A DNA stretch of 64,000 nt, taken from the NCBI GenBank assembly GCA_965263285.1, contig CBDHHD010000016.1:682001-746000 (forward strand), read 5' to 3'. Position 1 is the first letter of the stretch. The number at the start of each line of letters is the position of its first letter. A program made the translations under genes and the position numbers. Under the pieces are notes generated by a model. That model did not search any database. It was given only the letters and a program-made list of their open reading frames with translations, and was not told where the DNA came from. The DNA is from JASGCP01 sp965263285 (GTDB lineage: Bacteria; Bacteroidota; Bacteroidia; Chitinophagales; Chitinophagaceae). Below, in pieces: positions 1-9,506 of this stretch.

Positions 1-71
1 TTATAGAGCAGATTAAAGCCAAAGGAGCTGAAGGCATTTTAATTATTCCCATTGAAAAAATGGTACTTTGA
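1..71 (+). CDS. hisG: ATP phosphoribosyltransferase, 3' end only (HisG)
   Basis: The first 71 bases, read from base 3, encode 22 residues and a stop. They contain GAEGILIIPIEKMVL, the usual C-terminus of long-form HisG, the first enzyme of histidine synthesis. The gene is cut by the window edge. It lies 16 bases before the ATG of hisD, so the two are very probably cotranscribed. The identification rests on a short tail plus the hisD neighbour. Confidence 0.8.
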   Translation, partial: IEQIKAKGAEGILIIPIEKMVL

Positions 72-87
72 TATAATTTTTTTATCT

Positions 88-1374
88 ATGAAAATATACA
101 CACTACCACCTACAAATAAATGGGAAGAAATCATTAAACGACCTTCTATATCTTTTGAAGAAATTTTTAAGAAAGTGAGGCCTATTTTAAAAGCAGTAAA
201 AGACAAAGGAGATGAAGCTATTTCACACTACACCCATCTATTAGACGGATTACAATTAAAACATATTTCTCCTACAAAAAAACAATGGGATAGCTGTAAA
301 ACAGATACGCCCATTACATTACAAAAAGCCATATATGTAGCCACTAAAAATATTCGTACCTTTCATGAGTCATATTCGTTGCGTCATTCTAAGAAAATAC
401 ATACAATGGAAGGAGTAAGCTGTTGGTATAAAACCACTCCTATTGACAAAGTAGGCTTATATATTCCTTCTGGATCTGCTCCCTTGTTTTCTACCGTACT
501 CATGTTAGGCATTCCTGCACTACTAGCAGGATGTAAAGAAATTGTTTTATGCTCCCCCCCTACGCATAATGGTGGCATTCACCCCTATATCTTATACGCA
601 GCAAAGAGCATCGGTATCCATCAAGTGTTTTTGGTGGGAGGTGCGCAAGCCATTGCTGGTATGGGGTATGGCACAAAAACAATCCCCTCTGTATATAAAA
701 TTGTAGGTCCAGGCAATCAATTTGTTACAGCTGCAAAAATATTAATGCAACAAGAAGGAGTAGCAATAGATATGCCGGCTGGTCCAAGTGAAGTGTGTAT
801 TTTAGCTGATAAACACGCATCACCCGATTATATAGCATCAGACTTAATAGCACAGTGTGAGCATGGGAAGGATAGCCAATCTATTCTTGTTACTACCCAT
901 GAATTATTAATAAAAGAGGTACATAAAAGTATTGAACGACTACTTCCTAGCCTACCTCGACAATCAATTATTAAAGAGGCATTAAAGAATAGCAAGGCTA
1001 TTTTATTCAAGAATAAAAATGTTGCCATGGATTTTATTAATAGATACGCTCCTGAACATTTGATTATTGCTTGTGAAAATCCACATCAACTCATAGATCA
1101 TATTTATCATGCGGGATCGGTGTTTCTAGGTTATTATTCACCTGAGTCTGCAGGAGATTATGCTAGTGGCACCAATCACACGCTACCTACACTTGGCTTT
1201 GCTAAATCCTACAGTGGTGTAAGCATATCTACCTTTCAAAAAAATATTAGCTTACAAATGCTTTCAAAACAAGGATTAAAAAATCTTGCACCTACCGTTA
1301 TTACAATGGCAGAAGCAGAAGGGCTACATGCACATGCACTATCTATTAAAATACGCAATTTATTAAACCATTAA
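88..1374 (+). CDS. hisD: Histidinol dehydrogenase
   Basis: HisD catalyses the last two NAD-dependent oxidations of histidine synthesis, L-histidinol to L-histidine, as a cytoplasmic zinc enzyme. From the ATG at 88 the protein is 428 aa, normal for the family. Visible signatures are VGGAQAIAGMGYG, the dinucleotide region VGPGNQFV, PAGPSEV, the metal and substrate site AQCEHG, and the catalytic Glu-His pair in APEHLI. An in-frame start at 52 would overlap the end of hisG by 20 bases and adds residues unlike the family, so 88 is preferred. It follows hisG directly and aroE starts about 10 bases after it, which suggests a mixed amino-acid synthesis operon. Confidence 0.97.
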   Translation: MKIYTLPPTNKWEEIIKRPSISFEEIFKKVRPILKAVKDKGDEAISHYTHLLDGLQLKHISPTKKQWDSCKTDTPITLQKAIYVATKNIRTFHESYSLRHSKKIHTMEGVSCWYKTTPIDKVGLYIPSGSAPLFSTVLMLGIPALLAGCKEIVLCSPPTHNGGIHPYILYAAKSIGIHQVFLVGGAQAIAGMGYGTKTIPSVYKIVGPGNQFVTAAKILMQQEGVAIDMPAGPSEVCILADKHASPDYIASDLIAQCEHGKDSQSILVTTHELLIKEVHKSIERLLPSLPRQSIIKEALKNSKAILFKNKNVAMDFINRYAPEHLIIACENPHQLIDHIYHAGSVFLGYYSPESAGDYASGTNHTLPTLGFAKSYSGVSISTFQKNISLQMLSKQGLKNLAPTVITMAEAEGLHAHALSIKIRNLLNH

Positions 1375-1384
1375 AATGTTTATA

Positions 1385-2122
1385 ATGTTACAACAATTTG
1401 GATTAATTGGATATCCTTTAGGTCATTCTTTTTCGAAGAAATACTTTCAAGACAAAATTGACACAGCTCACTTAAACGATCGTATTAAATATGATACTTT
1501 TCCTTTACCATCTGCCGACTTAATTCCTGGATTCTTAGATACACCTCATTTATCTGGGTTTAATATTACCATCCCTTACAAAGAGGCCATTATTCCTTTT
1601 CTTGATTATAAAAGCGAAGCAGTAGATGCCATTCGATCTTGTAATGTAGTAAAAATTAAAAATGGTAGTTTATATGGATACAATACAGATATAGATGGTT
1701 TTGAAAAATCATTTTTTGCCTTGAAAAAAGAGATACATAAAAAAGCACTTGTCTTAGGAACAGGAGGAGCATCAAAAGCAATATGTTATGTATTAAACAA
1801 ACGAGACATTCCATTCAAAATTGTGTCCCGCAATAAAACTGATCATTATCTTTCATACAATGACTTAAATAAAGATATATTAGATGAATATAACATTATT
1901 ATTAATACTACTCCCTTAGGCATGTGGCCTAATATAGATGCATGTCCTATATTACCTTATTCCTATATTACAAAAAAACATTATGTATATGATTTAGTAT
2001 ATAACCCTGATGAAACATTATTACTTAAAAAAGCAAAAGAACAAGGTGCGACTGCTAAAAATGGCTTAGACATGTTATATGCACTATTAGAAATATGTTG
2101 GGAAATTTGGATGATTAAGTAA
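1385..2122 (+). CDS. aroE: Shikimate dehydrogenase
   Basis: AroE reduces 3-dehydroshikimate to shikimate with NADPH in aromatic amino-acid synthesis. The start at 1385 gives about 245 aa, the size usual in Bacteroidota. The N-terminus shows the shikimate-binding pattern FGLIGYPLGHSFSKKYF, then NITIPYKE with the catalytic lysine, GYNTDIDGF, and the nucleotide loop LGTGGASKA. The C-terminal YDLVYNP and KNGLDMLYALLE blocks are also present. An ATG nine bases upstream (1376) is possible. The gene follows hisD almost without a gap. Confidence 0.96.
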   Translation: MLQQFGLIGYPLGHSFSKKYFQDKIDTAHLNDRIKYDTFPLPSADLIPGFLDTPHLSGFNITIPYKEAIIPFLDYKSEAVDAIRSCNVVKIKNGSLYGYNTDIDGFEKSFFALKKEIHKKALVLGTGGASKAICYVLNKRDIPFKIVSRNKTDHYLSYNDLNKDILDEYNIIINTTPLGMWPNIDACPILPYSYITKKHYVYDLVYNPDETLLLKKAKEQGATAKNGLDMLYALLEICWEIWMIK

Positions 2123-2287
2123 TGAACTATATAATATAAAGCAGGTATTTAGATGCTATGTTAATGCTTTTGTAAACAGATGTTTTTTATAAATATTGAA
2201 TTCAATGTTTAAGTGCAACAAAAAAGTTGCATTTATAATTTTAATCTTACTATTTTTTTTATTAACTTTGTACAAAATATTTTATTT

Positions 2288-2647
2288 ATGAGTACAAATA
2301 CAGCAGCGACTGAAAGTCCTATTTTATACACAGAAAGTGCTATAAAAGAAGTTAAACGATTATTAGCAGAAGAACAGAAGAAAACAACAAACAATATTTT
2401 TCTTCGCATTGGTGTAAAAGGGGGAGGATGTAGTGGACTAAGTTATATTTTTTCTTTTGATGAATTATTGCCTAATGATATTATGTATCAATTTGAAGAT
2501 ATTACTTTTATTGTTGATCAAAGTCATGAAATGTATTTATCAGGCATGACAATTGATTATAAAGAAGGATTAGGAAACCGAGGTTTTACTTTTGATAATC
2601 CCAATGCTACTAAGACCTGTGGTTGTGGTCATTCTTTTTCTGCATAA
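2288..2647 (+). CDS. erpA: Iron-sulfur cluster insertion/assembly protein, IscA/ErpA/SufA type
   Basis: This 119-aa A-type carrier has the three conserved cysteines of the HesB/IscA family, one in GGCSGLSY and two in the C-terminal CGCGHSFSA. Such proteins pass Fe-S clusters to apo-enzymes, and MqnE in this window would be a plausible client. The ATG at 2288 gives the family length. A longer in-frame start at 2213 adds hydrophobic residues not seen in the family. A TAACTTTG box at about 2263 fits a Bacteroidota -7 element just upstream. Whether it is ErpA, IscA or SufA cannot be decided here, so the symbol is tentative. Confidence 0.9.
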   Translation: MSTNTAATESPILYTESAIKEVKRLLAEEQKKTTNNIFLRIGVKGGGCSGLSYIFSFDELLPNDIMYQFEDITFIVDQSHEMYLSGMTIDYKEGLGNRGFTFDNPNATKTCGCGHSFSA

Positions 2648-2742
2648 AATAATCAATAAATTAAAATATATGTCATACCTACCAATAAGAGGAGTTAAAT
2701 GGTCTTGCTTCACAAGGTTATTCATTAAATAGGTGTTAGTGG

Positions 2743-3225
2743 TCTACATCTTTTTTTGAGGTGCTGGAAGCATGGACTATTACATACATACAAACATGGA
2801 AATAATAGGAAATATCTGATGAGGACTGCCCTCAGATAAAGAGCGTTACAAAACGAGGTGAACGAAGCGACCAGCGAGAATGTGGAGGCGGACATTTTTA
2901 TATATGAATCGTTATGATGAGCATAAAGTATGTACATAAAAGATCACTATGGATAAGCTCATCATAACGATTCATACCTAACCGCCTCCCATTCATTCTC
3001 GCTAGCGTAGCGAGCCGTAGTTTTGTAGCTCTTTATCTGCAGGCTTGATTTTTTCTTTGTTTCTTTCTTTTGTATCAAGACAAAAGAAAGAAAAAGATAT
3101 AAAAAACAAATAATGAATCTATATCTGAGTCATTACAAAAAAGGTGTATTTTAATACCTGCTCACTAAAAAAGTCGTTATACCAAAAAACACAAATATCC
3201 CAGCACTTCAAAAAAAGATGTAGCC
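2743..3225 (-). repeat. Dispersed foldback repeat, copy A (reverse orientation)
   Basis: This is a near-complete copy of the window's main dispersed repeat, bounded by inverted ends CTACATCTTTTTTTGAGG and its complement near 3225. Inside are an inner inverted repeat around ATGAATCGTTATGATGAGC, a GC-rich palindrome at CTCGCTAGCGTAGCGAG, and a pyrimidine tract TTTCTTTCTTTTG facing its complement. It has no credible coding capacity. The 5' side of the complementary strand carries an additional end motif GCTCACTAAAAAAGTCG shared with copy C. It fills the gap between the IscA/ErpA-type gene and rnpB. Confidence 0.9.
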
Positions 3226-3267
3226 TTTAAATATGTTTTTTTCAATTTTTCGCATAAAAAATGTCAT

Positions 3268-3343
3268 GTTTCACAAAGTTATATCAAAATTATAATTATT
3301 TTTGTATTAACAACCTTATGAAATTAAACCTTGTGAAACATGA
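3268..3343. repeat. Small inverted repeat with TGTCATGTTTCACAA ends
   Basis: TGTCATGTTTCACAA at about 3268 is mirrored by TTGTGAAACATGACA ending at about 3343, giving a hairpin of roughly 75 bases. A related unit lies at 9328-9385, and half-sites occur near 41948 and 54075. It appears to be a second, smaller palindromic repeat family. Confidence 0.6.
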
Positions 3344-3370
3344 CAGTGTTTTTTAAGATGAACTAAAAAT

Positions 3371-3730
3371 GATTCTTCTCGTAAGCCGGATTCTGTTTCT
3401 ACTCTATCATTTATCTTGTTTAAATTTTACAATTTAAATCTTTGCTGCCTACCCAATACCTTAAAACGAGCAGCTTTTGTTGGTATCCTATTTGACATTG
3501 CAGCATCTAAGGTTTGCCTATCTTTTATATTACTATAAAAAACAGTGAGCTCTTACCTCACTTTTTCACCTTTACCTAATAATACCATTACTAGGAAGTT
3601 ATTTTCTGTGGCACTATCTGTACTTATTCATCATAAGTCCCGGCTATTCACCGGTAGATTGCTCTATGCTGTCCGGACTTTCCTCTCTCATTATTTTTTA
3701 TAATAACGAAGGCGATAAAGCGGAAGAATC
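3371..3730 (-). ncRNA. rnpB: RNase P RNA, bacterial class A
   Basis: Read on the minus strand, the region has the universally conserved core GAGGAAAGTCCGGACAGC near its 5' side, ACCGGTGAATAGCCGGGAC, the loop sequence GGTAAGAGCTCAC, and the 3' signature ACAGAATCCGGCTTACGAG. The two ends GATTCTTC and GAAGAATC pair to close helix P1, which defines the limits given. The length of about 360 bases is normal. It is the catalytic RNA that trims tRNA 5' ends. Confidence 0.96.
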
Positions 3731-3963
3731 ATTTATACAACAAAGATAAACAATTTGGGTTATAACAAAATTAATTTTAACTACATTTCAATTAATTCGG
3801 TTGCAACAAAGCAAGTAGATATTACTATTCTTTATCTTTCTTTTATCTGTATACTATCCATGTTTATTTCAAGAGCCAATGATCTTAACTAAATTTAATA
3901 CATTATTTAGATATATTACTCCATAATAACCCATGTGCCTCTCAATTATTCATTATACCATTT

Positions 3964-4590
3964 TTATAACGAATTCCAAAATGATAGAATAGGATTATAA
4001 GAAGTAAACAATATGCAAATTACCCATAAGAATAATATACCATATAAAGCTCCCCAAAAATGGGCAGAGTGATTGATACCTCCTTTGCCCCGCTTAGCAA
4101 GAATGGCACTCACACATAAATATATTAAACCAAATATGTAAGCAGGTGCATGAAGTGAAGAAGGCAAAAAGATAAGCCCTAATGGTGTCTTTGGAGACAA
4201 TAAAATAAAACTAAATACTAATGCTGATACTGCTCCAGAAGCGCCTAAGCTTGCATAACTCTCTTGGTTCTTATATGTAAAATAAGTAGGCAAAAGACAA
4301 ACCCATAATGCAGACATATAAAATAATAAATATACCCATTTTCCTTGAACGCCAAAAATGAATGGATCTAAAAAAAATCTTTCCACCCAAGTGCCAAATA
4401 GATATAATGCATACATATTAAATATCAAATGAATCACATTAGCATGTACAAAACCACAAGAAATGAATCTATCATATTGATGCTGTCGCTTAACCATCCA
4501 TGGAATGAACATACATCTATGAAGCAATGCTTCATTTCTCATTGCTATTAGAGAAACAATAACGGTGATAGCAATAATAATATTTGTCAT
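3964..4590 (-). CDS. Rhomboid family intramembrane serine protease
   Basis: This 208-aa polytopic membrane protein has about six hydrophobic segments. The nucleophile motif GASGAVSA lies near residue 118, and a histidine in NHSAHFWGALYG about 55 residues later completes the Ser-His dyad. The HANVIHLIFNMYAL segment is the usual HxxxN oxyanion region of rhomboids. It should cleave transmembrane substrates within the lipid bilayer; the substrate is unknown. It is downstream of rlmH in the same direction with an 8-base gap, so the two are probably cotranscribed. Confidence 0.93.
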   Translation of the reverse strand: MTNIIIAITVIVSLIAMRNEALLHRCMFIPWMVKRQHQYDRFISCGFVHANVIHLIFNMYALYLFGTWVERFFLDPFIFGVQGKWVYLLFYMSALWVCLLPTYFTYKNQESYASLGASGAVSALVFSFILLSPKTPLGLIFLPSSLHAPAYIFGLIYLCVSAILAKRGKGGINHSAHFWGALYGILFLWVICILFTSYNPILSFWNSL

Positions 4591-4598
4591 GATACAAT

Positions 4599-5072
4599 TT
4601 ACTTATGATGATAAGGTTCATTTTCTATAATGGTAAAAGCGCGATATAGTTGCTCGGCCAATATACATCTTACTAAGAGATGCGGGAATACTAAATGAGA
4701 CAAGCTCCATATATAATTAGCTCTTTTTTTTAATTGATCGCTTACTCCATAAGCACCTCCAATAATAAATATCAATGATTTATTTGCCTTATCTTGTAAC
4801 CCTGATAAAAAAGTAGCAAATTTAATAGAATCATATTGCTTACCTTGTTCATCTAATAATACAACCATATCTTTCTCTGCCAATTTATTCATAATAGAAT
4901 TTGATTCTATTTCTTTAGTTTGTATTATATTTTTAGTAGTAACATTTGTGGCAATATAACTCCAATCTATATACGCATATCGTTTTATTCTTTGTGTATA
5001 ATCAGCAATCCATTCCTCTACATCATGTGCCATTTTTTTTTTACCAATAGCCATGATTTTAATATGTAGCAT
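4599..5072 (-). CDS. rlmH: 23S rRNA pseudouridine-1915 N3-methyltransferase
   Basis: RlmH methylates the pseudouridine at position 1915 of 23S rRNA using SAM. The ATG at 5072 gives 157 aa, the usual family length, starting MLHIKIMAIGKKK. The SPOUT-fold signatures FIIGGAYGVSD and HLVFPHLLVRCILAEQLYRA are present, followed by the terminal NEPYHHK. An in-frame ATG at 5093 would overlap the preceding gene and adds seven residues, so it is less likely. Confidence 0.96.
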   Translation of the reverse strand: MLHIKIMAIGKKKMAHDVEEWIADYTQRIKRYAYIDWSYIATNVTTKNIIQTKEIESNSIMNKLAEKDMVVLLDEQGKQYDSIKFATFLSGLQDKANKSLIFIIGGAYGVSDQLKKRANYIWSLSHLVFPHLLVRCILAEQLYRAFTIIENEPYHHK

Positions 5073-5079
5073 AGAAAAG

Positions 5080-5760
5080 TTATTTTTCTTCAACTATTAA
5101 TGCATGAATAGGCAAGTCTTGCGATGAGCTAAGTGTAAATTTTATATGTGGAGGAATATAATATGCTTTGTCTAATTTTATTTCTCTTATTGTATTTCCA
5201 TCATGATTTATATGAATGCTAATAGCATTATCTAAGGGTACAACCACCACGGGTCCTAAGTCATTAAAATAGAATTGTTCATTCTTTTCACCTTTAACAT
5301 TATACACCCGAGCAAAAGTTGAATCTAATACAGTTGGAAATAACACCTGTGACATTTTTTTGTTTTTATAATGCTTTAAAAACTCTACAAATACAATCGA
5401 TAAAGTACTATCTGGCACACCAGTTATCACTGCTCGATGAATAAAAGGATGTGCTTTTAAGTGGGTTTGATACCGAACATCATTTCGTTTTACGATAACC
5501 TTATACCAAACAGAATCATGATATCTTTGCGAATAGATAACAGCATTATTAAAAAAAACAAATATAGATGGGCTGTTATGTATATGATAAAATGTTGTAT
5601 CGTTTTTTGTAAGATAAGGGAGATATACATTAACATATTCATTATGCAATAAAAAATGATGTTGAGGTTCATTTTTAACTGCTACCACTTTTTGTGCATG
5701 CAATACATAATGACTCATGCCTAATAAAACAATAATAAAATAGATTTTTTTTGTATGCAT
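5080..5760 (-). CDS. Secreted cupin-like hypothetical protein
   Basis: The 226-aa protein begins with a signal peptide (MHTKKIYFIIVLLGMSHYVLHA, cleavage after HAQ). The segment FYHIHNSPSIFVFFNNA resembles the metal-binding strand of a cupin, preceded by a PQHHFLLHNEYVNVYLPY stretch typical of exported cupin-type proteins in Bacteroidota. I do not recognise a specific enzyme. It lies between sucD and rlmH on the same strand, three bases from sucD, so it shares their transcript. Confidence 0.7.
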   Translation of the reverse strand: MHTKKIYFIIVLLGMSHYVLHAQKVVAVKNEPQHHFLLHNEYVNVYLPYLTKNDTTFYHIHNSPSIFVFFNNAVIYSQRYHDSVWYKVIVKRNDVRYQTHLKAHPFIHRAVITGVPDSTLSIVFVEFLKHYKNKKMSQVLFPTVLDSTFARVYNVKGEKNEQFYFNDLGPVVVVPLDNAISIHINHDGNTIREIKLDKAYYIPPHIKFTLSSSQDLPIHALIVEEK

Positions 5761-5762
5761 AA

Positions 5763-6632
5763 TTATATAATTTTATTTACTACCAATCCCATATCAGCAG
5801 GGCTATCTACAACATGGATGCCACATTCTTTCATTATTTTCATTTTGGCTGCTGCCGTATCTTCTGATCCGCTTACAATAGCTCCTGCATGTCCCATTCT
5901 TCTGCCTACGGGTGCAGTTTGCCCGGCTATAAAACCTATTACAGGCTTTTTATATTGTTGCTGGTGATACCATCGAGATGCTTCTACTTCCATACTACCT
6001 CCTATTTCCCCAATCATTACAATGGCCGATGTGTCTTTATCTTCCATAAATAATTGTAAGGCTTCTACAGTAGGTGTTCCAATAATTGGATCTCCTCCAA
6101 TACCTATAGCTGTGCTAATGCCAAGACCTGATTTTACAATTTGATCTGCAGCTTCATAAGTAAGCGTGCCACTTTTTGATATGAGACCTATGCTTCCTTT
6201 TTTAAAAATGAATCCTGGCATAATGCCTATTTTAGCTTCATCGGGGGTAATAATGCCTGGGCAATTAGGACCAATTAATCTTGTATTATAAGATTTTAAA
6301 TAATGTTTTACTTTTACCATATCTTGTATAGGAATTCCTTCTGTAATACACACAACTAATGGAATACCTGCTTGAGCCGACTCCATAATAGCATCTGCAG
6401 CAAATAAAGGAGGCACAAAAATAATTGACACATTTGCGTTTTCTATTTTTACCGCTTCTTCAACTGTATTAAAAATAGGTTTATTCAAATGAGTATCACC
6501 GCCTTTCCCAGGAGTAACGCCTCCTACAATTGTAGTGCCATATTCTATCATCTGCATGGCATGAAAAGTGCCTTCTTTCCCAGTAAATCCTTGTACTACA
6601 ACGCGCGAATGTTTATTAACCAAAATAGACAT
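5763..6632 (-). CDS. sucD: Succinyl-CoA ligase (ADP-forming) subunit alpha
   Basis: SucD with SucB interconverts succinyl-CoA and succinate with substrate-level phosphorylation in the TCA cycle. The 289-aa length is standard. The N-terminal CoA-binding Rossmann domain shows VVQGFTGKEGTFHA, PGKGGDTHL and GPNCPGIITP. The phosphohistidine lies in RRMGHAGAIVSG near the C-terminus. sucB is not in the window, so the subunit pair is unlinked here. Confidence 0.97.
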   Translation of the reverse strand: MSILVNKHSRVVVQGFTGKEGTFHAMQMIEYGTTIVGGVTPGKGGDTHLNKPIFNTVEEAVKIENANVSIIFVPPLFAADAIMESAQAGIPLVVCITEGIPIQDMVKVKHYLKSYNTRLIGPNCPGIITPDEAKIGIMPGFIFKKGSIGLISKSGTLTYEAADQIVKSGLGISTAIGIGGDPIIGTPTVEALQLFMEDKDTSAIVMIGEIGGSMEVEASRWYHQQQYKKPVIGFIAGQTAPVGRRMGHAGAIVSGSEDTAAAKMKIMKECGIHVVDSPADMGLVVNKII

Positions 6633-6647
6633 AATAAAAAATAATAT

Positions 6648-8009
6648 TTATAATAATGATAATAAAAATGATTGCAAAGATAAAAAATCGTGTTCCATTG
6701 AAATAGACATTTTATTATTCGTTTGAACAGGGCACAAAGATACATACTTATCTAGTACTTGCTGTCCTACAATAGGAGATAGCACATTTGTAAATTTAAT
6801 AGGATGAGCTGTAGATAATAAAACACATCTATGTGAATCATTGGTATCATTTTCTAAATGTGTTTCTAATGCTGCATATCCCACTGCTGTATGAGGATCT
6901 AAAAGATAAGAATAATCTTGATATATCTTTTTAATAGTTGAAACCGTTTGTTCATCAGAGATACTATAAGAAGATATATGCTTTCTCATTTCTTCCATGT
7001 CAAAATCAAATAAGGCCTGCAATCTAATCAAGTTAGAAGGATTGGCTATATCCATAGCATTTGATATGGTTTGCTCAACAGACCCTATGGTTATTTTTCC
7101 AGTAGAAAGAAATCCAGGAAATGTTTTATTAGCATTAACCGCTACAACAAAATGATTAAAAGGAAACCCCATCTTCATGGATAAAACACCAGCGCTTACA
7201 TTTCCCATATTCCCGCTAGGCACTACTATAATAGGAGGATTTTGTTTAGCAGGCCACATTTTCCATAATAAAAGATAATAATACTGTTGTGCAATCCATC
7301 TAGCAACATTAATCGAATTCGCACTTGTTAAAAATAATTTATCACTAATGTCTTTATTATTAAATGCTTGCTTAACCATTGCTTGACAGTCATCAAAACT
7401 ACCTTTTACCGCAATAGATTTAATATTACCTCCATGATAGGCTATTTGCATTTCTTGCATAGCAGTAATACCATTTTCGGGATATAATACAACCACCTCA
7501 ATATTAGGGATATCTTTAAAAGCATTTACCACTGCCCCTCCCGTATCTCCAGAAGTAGCCACCAATACAACAATTTTTTTATCTATCTCTTTTGCAAAAT
7601 ACCGAATGCATCTACTCATAAATCTTGCCCCTACATCTTTAAAAGATTGCGTAGGACCATGAAATAACTCTAAAATAGATACGCGATCATTTATTTCAAC
7701 CAAGGGAATAGGAAATGAAAAACTATCAACAATAATATCCTGTAAAACACGAGAAGGCATAGAACTACCCATAAATGGAGATAGTACATGCCAAGCAATA
7801 TCTTCTATTGTAGAATGATTAATTCTCTTAACGATACCTTCATTAATAGAAGTAATATGATTAGGAAAATATAAACCACCATCTGATGCTTGCGCATGCA
7901 AACAAGCATTTTTAAAACTAGCATTTTTTGCTTTGCCATTTAAACTATGATACTTATACAATTTTATTAATTTGATTTTAATATCATTAGCAAAAATAAT
8001 ACATTTCAA
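6648..8009 (-). CDS. thrC: Threonine synthase
   Basis: ThrC converts O-phosphohomoserine to threonine with PLP. The PLP-lysine motif is ELFHGPTQSFKDVGARFM, followed by VATSGDTGGAV and VVPSGNMGNVSAG, which hold the cofactor phosphate. The length is 453 aa from the only in-frame ATG (8009). Homologues normally begin close to the YKYHSLNG block, so a TTG at 7961 may be the true start and the extra 16 residues may not be made. It ends 15 bases before sucD on the same strand. Confidence 0.95.
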   Translation of the reverse strand: MKCIIFANDIKIKLIKLYKYHSLNGKAKNASFKNACLHAQASDGGLYFPNHITSINEGIVKRINHSTIEDIAWHVLSPFMGSSMPSRVLQDIIVDSFSFPIPLVEINDRVSILELFHGPTQSFKDVGARFMSRCIRYFAKEIDKKIVVLVATSGDTGGAVVNAFKDIPNIEVVVLYPENGITAMQEMQIAYHGGNIKSIAVKGSFDDCQAMVKQAFNNKDISDKLFLTSANSINVARWIAQQYYYLLLWKMWPAKQNPPIIVVPSGNMGNVSAGVLSMKMGFPFNHFVVAVNANKTFPGFLSTGKITIGSVEQTISNAMDIANPSNLIRLQALFDFDMEEMRKHISSYSISDEQTVSTIKKIYQDYSYLLDPHTAVGYAALETHLENDTNDSHRCVLLSTAHPIKFTNVLSPIVGQQVLDKYVSLCPVQTNNKMSISMEHDFLSLQSFLLSLL

Positions 8010-8125
8010 TCTTACATGTGTTAATAAATTACAGAAACAATTAAATTTTTTCTAAGATGCTAAGAAATGGACAATTACTTAATTACTTATATGATTGTTA
8101 ATATTCATTTTCTTATATTTTTTTG

Positions 8126-8566
8126 GGCTACATCTTTGTTTTGAGGTGCTGGGGGGGGTATTTGTGTTTTTTGTAATGCTCAGGTATAGGTTCATCATTT
8201 ATTTTTTATATCCTTTTCTTTCTTTTGTCTTGATACAAAAGAAAGAAACAAAGAAAAAATCAAGCCTGCAGATAAAGAGCTACAAAACTACGACTAGCTA
8301 CGCTAGCGAGAATGAAGGGGAGACGGTTAGGTATGAATCGTTATGATGAGCTTATCCATAGGTATCTTTTATGTACATACTTTATGCTCATCATAACGAT
8401 TCATATATAAAAATGTCCGCCTCCACATTCTCGCTGGTCGCTTCGCTCACCTCGTTTTATAACGCTCTTTATCTGAGGGCAGTCCTCATCAGATATTTCC
8501 TATTATTTCCATGTTTATATGTATGTAATAATCCATTCTTTCAGCACCTCAAAAAAAGAGGTAGCC
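8126..8566 (+). repeat. Dispersed foldback repeat, copy B (forward)
   Basis: A near-complete forward copy runs from GGCTACATCTTTGTTTTG to the inverted end AGGTAGCC. It contains the same inner palindrome (ATGAATCGTTATGATGAGC and complement) and the same TTCTTTCTTTTGTCTTGATAC block as other copies. The left CTACG palindrome carries small changes. It occupies the gap between thrC and the superoxide dismutase gene. Confidence 0.9.
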
Positions 8567-8604
8567 AATAACTAAATAATTTACAATTTACAATTTTTAA
8601 CTTG

Positions 8605-8612
8605 TATCTTTG
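8605..8612 (+). promoter_or_regulatory. Probable -7 promoter box of sodB
   Basis: TATCTTTG matches the Bacteroidota -7 consensus TAnnTTTG and lies 44 bases before the sodB start codon. No clear TTG-type -33 element is visible at the right distance, so confidence is limited. Confidence 0.5.
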
Positions 8613-8656
8613 TATATGTAAATTGATTGAATTTTATCTTATTAAATTAACTTTTT

Positions 8657-9259
8657 ATGTCATTTCAACTCCCTACATTACCTTATGCACACAATGCATT
8701 AGAGCCTTATATTGATGCAACTACTATGCAAATACATCACACAAAGCATCATCAAGCATATATTAACAATTTAAATAAAGCTATAGAAGGCACACCACAA
8801 GACAATAAAACTATTGAAGAATTATTAGCTAATGTAAGCAAGCTATCTCCAGCGGTTAGAAACAATGGAGGTGGCCATTGGAATCATTCTTTTTTTTGGC
8901 AAATTATAGCACCCAATATGAGTGGGGTATCTCCTAAAAATAATTTGTTATTAGCCATTCAAAATAGCTTTGGGAATTTTGATAACTTCAAAGAGAAATT
9001 CAATGCTGCAGGAATAGGACGATTTGGGAGCGGTTGGGTTTGGTTAATAAAAAAAGAAGACAATAAATTAGAAATTACTTCTACCCCTAATCAAGACAAT
9101 CCTTTAATGGATATCGCAGAAGTAAAAGGCACTCCCATTTTAGGCGTAGATGTATGGGAACACGCTTATTATTTAAAGTATCAACAAAACAGAGCTGAAT
9201 ATCTCAATAATATATGGCATATTATTAACTGGGATAAAGTAGCATCTTTATTTAATTAG
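8657..9259 (+). CDS. sodB: Superoxide dismutase, Fe/Mn family
   Basis: This cytoplasmic enzyme dismutates superoxide to oxygen and hydrogen peroxide. It is 200 aa long. The metal ligands are visible: a His in MQIHHTKHHQAYI, a His in NNGGGHWNHSFFW, and Asp plus His in DVWEHAYYLKYQ. GSGWVWLI is also conserved. The GGGHWNH form and overall pattern fit the Fe/Mn (possibly cambialistic) group; metal preference cannot be read safely. It is flanked on both sides by dispersed repeats and is probably monocistronic. Confidence 0.96.
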   Translation: MSFQLPTLPYAHNALEPYIDATTMQIHHTKHHQAYINNLNKAIEGTPQDNKTIEELLANVSKLSPAVRNNGGGHWNHSFFWQIIAPNMSGVSPKNNLLLAIQNSFGNFDNFKEKFNAAGIGRFGSGWVWLIKKEDNKLEITSTPNQDNPLMDIAEVKGTPILGVDVWEHAYYLKYQQNRAEYLNNIWHIINWDKVASLFN

Positions 9260-9327
9260 TAGCATTTTTTAAACAATAAGTGTTTTTTTTACAAGATTGT
9301 TGATGAAAAATCTATTGTTTCTATGTG

Positions 9328-9385
9328 TCATGTTTTAAAAGGTTGTTGTATTACCCCTTTGTATATAACCTTGTGAAATATGACA
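9328..9385. repeat. Small inverted repeat with GTGTCATGTTTT ends
   Basis: GTGTCATGTTTTAAAAGG and CCTTGTGAAATATGACAC form an imperfect hairpin of about 58 bases. It is related to the unit at 3268-3343. It lies downstream of sodB and could act as a transcription end, but no T-run follows directly. Confidence 0.5.
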
Positions 9386-9506
9386 CATATTGGTATATCG
9401 TTTCATGACTAATGTGAATCTCACCTTCCATCTTACCTCTATGACTAATTTGATCAGGAGACAATTTTTGAGTGAGCTTTTCATCTACATATAATTTACA
9501 ATTATC

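Noticed and set aside
52..87. Longer hisD start at 52
   Set aside because: It overlaps the hisG stop region and adds residues not found in the family.
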